Source: Euryarchaeota archaeon UBA596
GTDB taxonomy: Archaea > Thermoplasmatota > Poseidoniia > Poseidoniales > Poseidoniaceae
Direction: 5' to 3'
Length of the DNA stretch: 7,153 bases
NCBI GenBank assembly: GCA_002498205.1
Contig: DAGQ01000133.1
Location: 3,728 to 10,880 of the forward strand
The notes under the pieces were generated by a model. That model saw only the letters and a list, made by a program, of their open reading frames with translations. It did not search any database and was not told the DNA's origin. Below are positions 1 through 6,001 of this stretch, piece after piece. Each line of letters starts with the position of its first letter. The stretch's first letter is position 1. The translations under genes were made by a program, and so were the position numbers.

Positions 1-2999
1 AGATCTGATTCAACCCAAATTGTGAGATTTACCATATATGTATCACTAGGTAAAGAAAGTAATGTAGTTCTTGGAACATTCACTTTAAGTGCAATATTTT
101 CATTATCATTATCTCTAATATTGAATGCACTAGTATATTCGTCTACTTGAATCCCAAAATAACTAGCTGAAACTTTATCATCAAAGTCAATTCTAATTTC
201 CTGTTCTGTGTAATGTTTATTAAAAATTTGTAAAATTAAATCATATTCTCCATCATCATTAACGGTTAATACATAAATTTTACCAGGTTCTTCTGAATCT
301 AAATCCATATCTAAATCTTCTGAAGACAATAATAATTTTATCCACCCCAAGTTACCGACAATAAATTTTGCATTTCCTGTAAATTGGACATTCTCATTTA
401 CACTACTTTTTGCGATTACACCCAAATTAAAATCTCCCTCTGCTAAAGTATCAAAAGTAAATGATACCGTTACATTAAATGATGCCCCAGGCTGAATTAA
501 AGGTGTTTTTTCTCCATCCATCCCAATAGATTCTACATAAGCATCCATACCTACAGGAATATCTAATTCAACAAGATATTGGTCTTCGATATTTCCGGTA
601 TTATTTATTTGGAATGTTATTGATTCTGTTTGTTGCCCTCCACGATAACTCTGCTCTCTTAAATCCCTACTTTCAACCTCAACTTTTCTTGTATCTTCGA
701 CTGTAATTGTGAAATATAATTCAGCATCATAATTTTGATCATTTATTGAATTAGCAGTTAATATCAAGGTATAATCTCCTGGAGGAATTCCTTCAGTCAT
801 TGGTAAAATTAAATTCACACCTGAAGATTCTGTTCCATAAGCAGAAAGTGGTTGAGTTTGAGTTGAAGACAAATAAGCCCCTAATAACCAAGCATCTCCA
901 AGTAATTGCATTTCAAATACCTCGAGTGTATTTCCATAATTTGTCAAAGTCACCGGGATAATTTCTTGTACACCATCCGCAGGAGTACTAATCGTTTGAG
1001 ACTCAGAACTCATTTGTAAATCATATTCTGTCTTTATTTCAATCCCTAGAGGGAAAGTTGCTTGGGTAGAGGTACCCTCAATTCCATTAACTTGTAATTC
1101 AATATCAAAAATCCCAGGGAATGTTTCCGATGGTGCCGTCAACTTTAATATTAAATCCATTGATTCCCCTTTAGATAATTCAATAGATTGGAAGCCATTT
1201 ACTGTAGGTATATCAATTCCAAACTGATCTTGATATGAAATTGCTAGCCAAGGTAACCATTGGGGTCTATCATTTGGAAATGCTCCTGTTAATGCAAATT
1301 TACCATTTTTATTTCCTGTATTAGTCACTTCGACTTCTATTGTAGAAGTTCCGCCGGGATTTAATAAAAATGCAGGATTTGATGCTCCAGACCAAATACG
1401 TGCATTATCATGATAACCTACAGAAATTGGAATTGAAGTGAAATAATGTTCTTCTGAAGTAAATGAACCTATAACTGTAATATTAAGTACTGTAATATCG
1501 TTTGGATCTGTAACTTCTGCGGCTGGTATAATTGATTGGTTAATCCAAAAAGAGGCCGTTTCATCGGGAGGAATTATCACAAACACTTGAGAACCATAAG
1601 TTTCTGATAAACTATGATCTACTCTAGGGTCGAACCACGTATCATTATTATTTTCACTGATCACACTTACATGGGCGTCCTTATACCCATTATTATGAAT
1701 TAAACATTCCATACCCGGAGGATTTGGATCATCAGGGATTACACTAAAACCTAAATCAGGATACTGGCCAAAAACCATGTCCTTACAATCAACATCTAAA
1801 GTAAAACGAGAAACATTTTCTATAGCAAAAATTACGAAATCGTCTACATGATATCCCGCTGTTGCACTAGAGGAGTCACTTTCGAAAATAAATCCTAAAT
1901 GCCATTCTAACTTATTCATCTCTTCATCAGAAACTTTCCAATAAACCTGAGTCCATTGAGAATTTGAATTACTAATACCTTCAAATTCATGAACTAAAGT
2001 CTGAGGAGTCCCTCCTCCAGCTTTCCATAATTCTAAACCTACTGTATCACCTAATCCAAGATCTCCCCAAACTTGAGTTGAAATATCCAATGAAACAAAT
2101 TGATTTCCGTCTAGTTTAGCATTACACCATGGCCAAAAATAACTGCCATCATCTACATACCATTCAAGTTCATTACTTCCTCTAACACCTAAAGGTTGGT
2201 TACTACATCCAGAGTTTTGAGTTTCGGTAGGGAAACCCCAAACGAGTCTATCATAGGCATTACCGGGATAATTATTCCCAGGGGTTGAATGCCGATAACT
2301 ATCTCTACCAACAATTCCAGTATCCTCTTCGATTTGCCAAGACCCCTTTCCTAAAGCACTTGGGCCCTCGGAACCATCCTTAGAATATTGATATGCACGC
2401 ATAGAAAAATATGATGCTCCTTCATTAGTATCATCAAGTTGATCTCTCCAAATTGCAACTGGAACATCTAATTCCATCACATTGTTTGATGTATCTGTAT
2501 CCGTATCAATATTATCATTGGAAATCGTCACACGGACTGTATATCCTCCTGATAAAACACCATTATTCAATTCACTATGGGCCGCTTCGGGTGTCCATTT
2601 AACAGTTGTAGTATTACGCATACCTCTGGTCATAACTTCAGTATAAGTTTCACTCCACTCAAGATATCCAATAGGGTGGTACGCTTCAACAAGAACATAT
2701 GCATTAGAAAATTGCCCTAAAGAACCTGCATTTTGAAAGATTGTAACATCAATATCAACTTGAATTCCCCTGATTAAGAAAGTTGTAATTGATTTATCTG
2801 GTTGAGTCCAGTTTTCCATCGGATATGAAGCGTTTCCAAAAGAAACTGATTCAACTAAATAATCGACGGTAACACGCCCGCTAACTTCCGAATTAGAGTG
2901 GTTAATATCTAATTCTTCAGATAAAATTACTAAAGGGCTTGAAACTACAAATATACCGATTACAAAGATAGTAAGAATACGGTTACTTAACACTGTCAT
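1..2999 (-). CDS. Giant secreted/surface protein with CARDB-like, MAM-like and NEW3-like repeats (partial, C-terminus off window)
   Basis: Open frame with no stop from the ATG at 2999 to the left edge: 999 residues visible, C-terminus missing. Residues 1-27 form a signal peptide (hydrophobic core LTIFVIGIFVVSSPLVI). Residues about 40-180 look like a CARDB-type beta-sandwich ending in the typical D-T-SNN turn (164-173). Residues about 183-393 resemble a MAM/jelly-roll domain of the kind found in secreted metalloproteases, ending GYHVDDFVIF (382-391). Further beta-sandwich repeats of about 115-130 residues follow, each with an N-x-G turn: HNNG (436-439), TNTGN (559-563), TNYGN (686-690), NNTGN (799-803). 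Cys pairs C265/C292 and C405/C432 could be disulfides, and many N-x-S/T sequons suit an N-glycosylated archaeal surface protein. No enzymatic motif is visible, so adhesion or scaffolding is only inference. An in-frame TTG 15 codons upstream is possible, but the ATG sits directly before the signal peptide. There is no clear Shine-Dalgarno. Confidence 0.88.
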   Translation of the reverse strand, partial: MTVLSNRILTIFVIGIFVVSSPLVILSEELDINHSNSEVSGRVTVDYLVESVSFGNASYPMENWTQPDKSITTFLIRGIQVDIDVTIFQNAGSLGQFSNAYVLVEAYHPIGYLEWSETYTEVMTRGMRNTTTVKWTPEAAHSELNNGVLSGGYTVRVTISNDNIDTDTDTSNNVMELDVPVAIWRDQLDDTNEGASYFSMRAYQYSKDGSEGPSALGKGSWQIEEDTGIVGRDSYRHSTPGNNYPGNAYDRLVWGFPTETQNSGCSNQPLGVRGSNELEWYVDDGSYFWPWCNAKLDGNQFVSLDISTQVWGDLGLGDTVGLELWKAGGGTPQTLVHEFEGISNSNSQWTQVYWKVSDEEMNKLEWHLGFIFESDSSSATAGYHVDDFVIFAIENVSRFTLDVDCKDMVFGQYPDLGFSVIPDDPNPPGMECLIHNNGYKDAHVSVISENNNDTWFDPRVDHSLSETYGSQVFVIIPPDETASFWINQSIIPAAEVTDPNDITVLNITVIGSFTSEEHYFTSIPISVGYHDNARIWSGASNPAFLLNPGGTSTIEVEVTNTGNKNGKFALTGAFPNDRPQWLPWLAISYQDQFGIDIPTVNGFQSIELSKGESMDLILKLTAPSETFPGIFDIELQVNGIEGTSTQATFPLGIEIKTEYDLQMSSESQTISTPADGVQEIIPVTLTNYGNTLEVFEMQLLGDAWLLGAYLSSTQTQPLSAYGTESSGVNLILPMTEGIPPGDYTLILTANSINDQNYDAELYFTITVEDTRKVEVESRDLREQSYRGGQQTESITFQINNTGNIEDQYLVELDIPVGMDAYVESIGMDGEKTPLIQPGASFNVTVSFTFDTLAEGDFNLGVIAKSSVNENVQFTGNAKFIVGNLGWIKLLLSSEDLDMDLDSEEPGKIYVLTVNDDGEYDLILQIFNKHYTEQEIRIDFDDKVSASYFGIQVDEYTSAFNIRDNDNENIALKVNVPRTTLLSLPSDTYMVNLTIWVESD

Positions 3000-3129
3000 G
3001 TACGTGCCAATAAGAAGCAGGTAAAAAGTTTGATTAGTAAACAATTAAAACATTCTCCACAAAAAAATAATATTAATAAATTAGCATTTAATCTAAAATT
3101 AAAAGTAAAAAGCAAAAGAGCATCACTAA
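3000..3129. promoter_or_regulatory. AT-rich divergent intergenic region with both promoters
   Basis: This 130-base gap separates two genes transcribed outward, so each must start its transcription here or just inside. It is extremely A/T-rich. For the plus-strand gene, the A/T run around 3094-3108 (containing TTAAAAGT) lies about 24-31 bases before the TTG start, the right distance for an archaeal TATA box of a leaderless transcript. For the minus-strand gene, TTTTAATTG-like sequence near 3040-3050 and TTTATTAATATTA near 3070-3082 are candidates. Neither start has a convincing Shine-Dalgarno. The positions of individual boxes are inference. Confidence 0.4.
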
Positions 3130-4113
3130 TTGTGGCTTGACGTGGGAACAAAAAATCTATTGCCAAGAATTTGGTTAACACTAGTAGCCATAGGCCAAAT
3201 TGTTCTAACTCCAATTGCAGCATTTACGATTACCTATTTATTTGATTTCAATATAGATTTTAATCCTTTTGTGTTCTCTGTAGAAATTAGAGATGAGTTA
3301 TTCCGTTGGATTATTGGGGCTTCATTTTATTCAGGATTAACCGCTTTAGGGTTAGCATTAATAGTTGGAGGTTTTTCTCCAAATGTAATCGTCAAAAAAG
3401 GAGGATGGATATCGGCATTGAAATTATCAAATAAATCTCGAGATGCTGATTTAATTGCCAGAGCAAAATTACGTCACAAAAATTCACCTTATGGGCAAAT
3501 GATTAAACTAATTTCAGATCAACATGGCGATGGTAAGAGTATTATTGCGATCTTTGGAGGGCTTCAATTACTTGCAATTCCATTCCAATTTATTGTGGTG
3601 GTAATTCCATGGATAATTCTAATGATTATACTACCTTGGGCAGAAAGTGGACAATTATTAGAAATGGTAATTGTTTGTTATCTGGTTGTATTAATTATTT
3701 CATTAAGGGTATTTCCGAAAATTGCTGAAAGATTCATTACTTTTGCTACATTTGCTAGAAGATGGTTAGTTTCAATGACAAAATTATCAATATTTTTCCC
3801 GATTTTAGTCTTGTGGATGTTAGGTAGAATTGCAACAGTATTGGTTGTTGGAATGCTTGGAAGTAGTATCGACATTACTGCGGAACAAGACCTAATTGTA
3901 GGATTAATGGGAGGTGCAAAAGTACCTCAAAATTCATTTCTAGATTTAATGACTGCTCTATCGGTTCTACCTCTCGCCGCATTCACCACCTTAACTGTCC
4001 TTGGAGGTGCAAATAAGGGGCTGCCACAATGGCTCAAAGTTGACGATGATTGGGTCAGACCGGATAAACCTGAACCAATCCCAGAAGTTAGAGATTTGTT
4101 AGAAGAATGGTAA
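3130..4113 (+). CDS. Polytopic membrane protein of unknown family
   Basis: A 327-residue protein that I do not recognise. It starts at TTG (3130), immediately after an in-frame TAA (3127-3129), so it cannot extend further upstream; GTG at 3142 (residue 5) is the only close alternative. Hydrophobic segments lie at about 13-37, 59-81, 137-169 (long enough for two passes), 177-194, 218-244 and 272-292, giving six or seven membrane passes. Between segments two and three is a basic hydrophilic stretch (about 85-135, with KLSNKSRDADLIARAKLRHK), probably cytosolic by the positive-inside rule. The C-terminus is hydrophilic and acidic, with a Pro-rich patch (PDKPEPIPE) before the terminal LLEEW. No transporter signature, nucleotide-binding motif or catalytic triad is apparent. 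It is divergent from the giant surface protein and convergent with the Zn-ribbon-like gene, with stop codons directly adjacent, so it is probably monocistronic. It is a real gene on length, hydrophobic pattern and lack of a competing frame; function unknown. Confidence 0.85.
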   Translation: MWLDVGTKNLLPRIWLTLVAIGQIVLTPIAAFTITYLFDFNIDFNPFVFSVEIRDELFRWIIGASFYSGLTALGLALIVGGFSPNVIVKKGGWISALKLSNKSRDADLIARAKLRHKNSPYGQMIKLISDQHGDGKSIIAIFGGLQLLAIPFQFIVVVIPWIILMIILPWAESGQLLEMVIVCYLVVLIISLRVFPKIAERFITFATFARRWLVSMTKLSIFFPILVLWMLGRIATVLVVGMLGSSIDITAEQDLIVGLMGGAKVPQNSFLDLMTALSVLPLAAFTTLTVLGGANKGLPQWLKVDDDWVRPDKPEPIPEVRDLLEEW

Positions 4114-4749
4114 TTATTTATCATCTTTTAATGACAATAAGGGTCGACTATCCAATAAAAGAACTCTCAGCCCTCCTTTCAGAAAGCCATCAATACGAAG
4201 TCTTCCGAGATCAGGTCTTGGATAATCCAATAAAATTCGACTACAATTTGAACATCGAACACTTTCAACTTCCCATTGAGGATCAATAGATTCGCAACAG
4301 ATTAATGATTTATTAATCTCCATTCCTTCTTCAACTAAAACATCTTTCAAACGACCACTATTAATTAATAAATTTAAATCAAAAATTAATCTTAAGGAAT
4401 AAGGGTAACTATATTTCTTTTCAGCATTATCTGGTAATAATCTAGAGATTATTGTCCATCCACTAGCTAAAAATAAACCAAAACCCAAAGGTGAATCTGC
4501 CCAAGTAATCATTATCCATCCAAAAATGAGAGAGGGTAATGTGAATAAGATTGACATCCAATATAATTTTCTTAAATTTAAAATCCGTACTAGTAATTCA
4601 CCAGTAATTGGTATTGGTTCAGGATGTGGCGGGAACATCAAATTTTGTGATTTAGATCTAGTAAAAAATAAAATAGGCACTCTTGGAATGATGTGTCCAA
4701 TTATTCCTCCAATTATCAACCAAATTACTCCATTAAGTAAAGCACTCAA
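4114..4749 (-). CDS. Small membrane protein with Cys-rich zinc-ribbon-like tail
   Basis: A 211-residue protein of unknown family. Three hydrophobic segments (about 4-23, 63-82, 85-103) are followed by a soluble C-terminal half. Cysteines cluster as C151-C152 and C166-x-x-C169 (CSNC), which could form a four-Cys zinc site, although one half is an adjacent CC pair rather than the usual CxxC. After the ribbon comes a basic/hydrophobic stretch (LGRLRIDGFLKGGLRVLLL). The start is TTG at 4749: the preceding GAGGG (4759-4763) is a good ribosome-binding site with a 9-nt spacer, and the next in-frame Met is only at residue 38. The gene begins 12 bases after the stop of the aminotransferase and in the same frame, so the two are very likely co-transcribed and translationally coupled. 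Its stop abuts the stop of the convergent plus-strand gene with no gap. A role linked to the aminotransferase is not evident; the pairing may be only positional. Confidence 0.82.
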   Translation of the reverse strand: MSALLNGVIWLIIGGIIGHIIPRVPILFFTRSKSQNLMFPPHPEPIPITGELLVRILNLRKLYWMSILFTLPSLIFGWIMITWADSPLGFGLFLASGWTIISRLLPDNAEKKYSYPYSLRLIFDLNLLINSGRLKDVLVEEGMEINKSLICCESIDPQWEVESVRCSNCSRILLDYPRPDLGRLRIDGFLKGGLRVLLLDSRPLLSLKDDK

Positions 4750-4758
4750 ACCAAAACA

Positions 4759-4763
4759 CCCTC
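4759..4763 (-). promoter_or_regulatory. Ribosome-binding site of the Zn-ribbon-like gene
   Basis: GAGGG on the minus strand, overlapping the TGA stop (4762-4764) of the aminotransferase, lies 9 nt before the TTG at 4749. It decides the TTG start and points to translation re-initiation or coupling between the two genes. Confidence 0.55.
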
Positions 4764-5910
4764 ATTTGACAAGTTTTTTGAGTACTGCTTCTACTTTGTC
4801 CATGCCTCTAGAAATATCTTCTTTTGATATAGTATATGCAAATCTTAAGTGGCCTTCGCCCGAGTCTCCAAAAGCAGAACCTGGAGAACAAAGTACACCT
4901 CCTTTCAATAATTCAATTGCTAAATCTTCAGAATTCAACCCATCTACAGAAACCTTCGGAAATACATAAAATGCACCCTTAGGAACATGACAAGAAACTC
5001 CAGGCATTTGATTTAATCTATGACAAATTAAATCCCTTCTTTCTTTAAATTCAAGTGCCATTTCTTCTGGATATCCGCTAGCTTTTTGAAATGCAGCCAA
5101 TACTGCATATTGCATTCCATCATTTGAACATGCAGCTAAATAATATTGTAATTTGATTACTTGTTTCATTGCATCAAGGTTTGGAGATAAAATATAACCA
5201 ATTCTCCATCCTGTCATTGCAAATGTTTTTGAAAATGAATTAATCAGCAAAACTCTATCATAATCAGTCCCTATAAAAGAAACATGTTCACCATCATAAA
5301 TTATACGATCATAAACTTCATCGGAAATTATCCAAAGGTTATGTTTTTTAGCGAAGTTAAGTAGATCATCTCTTTGTTCAATTGATAGCATTGCACCAGT
5401 TGGATTTGAAGGAAAATTGTAAAGTATCGCCTTAGTATTTTCATCAACTAACTTTTCTAAATCATCAATTAATGGAATAAATTCATTTTCAAATAAACAT
5501 GGATAGTATCTAGGCTCTCCTCCAGTTAGGGTTACATCGGGACCATAAAGTGGAAAATAGGGTTCAGGAATTAACACATTTTTTCCATCTTCGATTAAAG
5601 CCATAAAGCAATTAAAAAGTGCATTTGTCCCAGACATAGTCATACATACATTATTTTCATCTAAATTAGAATCATAATCAGACCATGATTCAGCAATTAC
5701 TTGTCTTAATTTCGGCAAACCTGCTGTAGTGGTATATTTGTTTCTTCCATCTAACATGGCTTTATGAAATTCCTCAATTGCGACCGGTGGCGGTTGAAAA
5801 TCAGGTTCACCTAAACCAAATGATATGACATCATCACCTGCCATATCAAACATTTTACGTACACCAGTAGGCTGAATTGACAAAACTCTTTTTGTAAAAT
5901 CATGACTCAA
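4762..5910 (-). CDS. PLP-dependent class I aminotransferase (aspartate/aromatic type)
   Basis: A complete fold-type I aminotransferase of 382 residues (387 if begun at the TTG at 5925), the normal length for archaeal aspartate/aromatic aminotransferases. It transfers the amino group of an amino acid to a 2-oxoacid, in the cytosol. Visible landmarks, numbered from the 5925 start: GLGEPDF (37-43), cofactor-binding N174 in SNPTG, D202 and Y205 in DEVYD, Schiff-base lysine K233 in SFSKTFAMTGWRIG, phosphate-binding R241, and carboxylate-binding R361 in LRFAY. As I recall it, the N-terminus and core resemble the Pyrococcus-type aromatic/aspartate enzyme, but substrate choice cannot be read from these motifs. 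I prefer the TTG at 5910 because GGTGGTGA (5916-5922) ends five bases upstream and the resulting N-terminus (SHDFTKRVLSIQP) matches family starts; the TTG at 5925 has no ribosome-binding site. It is followed after 12 bases by the Zn-ribbon-like gene and preceded by a possible Trp-Trp leader ORF. Confidence 0.94.
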   Translation of the reverse strand: MSHDFTKRVLSIQPTGVRKMFDMAGDDVISFGLGEPDFQPPPVAIEEFHKAMLDGRNKYTTTAGLPKLRQVIAESWSDYDSNLDENNVCMTMSGTNALFNCFMALIEDGKNVLIPEPYFPLYGPDVTLTGGEPRYYPCLFENEFIPLIDDLEKLVDENTKAILYNFPSNPTGAMLSIEQRDDLLNFAKKHNLWIISDEVYDRIIYDGEHVSFIGTDYDRVLLINSFSKTFAMTGWRIGYILSPNLDAMKQVIKLQYYLAACSNDGMQYAVLAAFQKASGYPEEMALEFKERRDLICHRLNQMPGVSCHVPKGAFYVFPKVSVDGLNSEDLAIELLKGGVLCSPGSAFGDSGEGHLRFAYTISKEDISRGMDKVEAVLKKLVK

Positions 5911-5914
5911 AACA

Positions 5915-5922
5915 TTCACCAC
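5915..5922 (-). promoter_or_regulatory. Ribosome-binding site of the aminotransferase, overlapping the leader stop
   Basis: The minus strand reads GTGGTGAA, preceded by another G, so it contains GGTGA, a good match to the archaeal anti-Shine-Dalgarno. It ends about five bases before the TTG at 5910. The same bases encode the last Trp codons and TGA stop of the upstream mini-ORF, so translation of one must affect access to the other. Confidence 0.55.
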
Positions 5923-5957
5923 CAAATACCCGTGCGTCTATCGCAGATAGTTTTCAT
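5916..5957 (-). CDS. Candidate 13-residue leader peptide ending Trp-Trp
   Basis: A mini-ORF starting with ATG at 5957 encodes MKTICDRRTGIWW and stops at TGA (5918-5916). It has its own ribosome-binding site, GAGGG (5966-5970), with an 8-nt spacer, as good as those of the neighbouring genes. The tandem Trp codons are the last two sense codons, directly before the stop and six bases before the aminotransferase start at 5910; their bases form part of its Shine-Dalgarno. In bacteria, tandem Trp codons in a short leader mark ribosome-stalling control of Trp genes; whether archaea do the same is not established. The frame differs from that of the aminotransferase, so it is not a missed N-terminus. 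The alternative is a chance ORF, with TGGTGG arising only because the ribosome-binding site is GGTGGTGA. Confidence 0.35.
   Translation of the reverse strand: MKTICDRRTGIWW
5938..5950. repeat. Short perfect inverted repeat within the leader ORF
   Basis: CTATC-GCA-GATAG: two 5-base arms around a 3-base centre. It could fold as a small RNA hairpin inside the mini-ORF upstream of the aminotransferase, or act as an operator for a dimeric regulator. With only five pairs, three of them A-T, it may be chance. Confidence 0.3.
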
Positions 5958-5965
5958 TATTGAAT

Positions 5966-5970
5966 CCCTC
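5966..5970 (-). promoter_or_regulatory. Ribosome-binding site of the leader mini-ORF
   Basis: GAGGG on the minus strand, 8 nt before the ATG at 5957. It is the same motif and a similar spacing as used by the gene at 4749, which argues that the mini-ORF is translated. Confidence 0.4.
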
Positions 5971-6001
5971 GTGTGTAAGATTTAGAGAAAATTTGTATTT
6001 A

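Noticed and set aside
2996..3223. 75-residue minus-strand ORF across the divergent intergenic region
   Set aside because: It overlaps both the start of the surface protein gene and the 5' part of the plus-strand membrane gene, is Leu/Phe-rich as expected from AT-rich antisense sequence, and has no ribosome-binding site.
3678..4124. Two 65-residue minus-strand ORFs antisense to the plus-strand membrane gene
   Set aside because: They lie opposite a coherent multi-helix protein and show no domain or composition of their own.
4114..4131. T-rich stretch after the plus-strand membrane gene as an archaeal terminator
   Set aside because: The longest T run is four bases, too weak to call, and the sequence is coding on the other strand.
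4107..4289. 60-residue plus-strand ORF
   Set aside because: It is antisense to the end of the Zn-ribbon-like gene, which has a good ribosome-binding site and a sensible Cys motif; the plus ORF has neither.
4526..4969. 147-residue plus-strand ORF
   Set aside because: It is antisense to the junction of the Zn-ribbon-like gene and the conserved C-terminus of the aminotransferase, and its Ser/Pro-rich composition is typical of a shadow.
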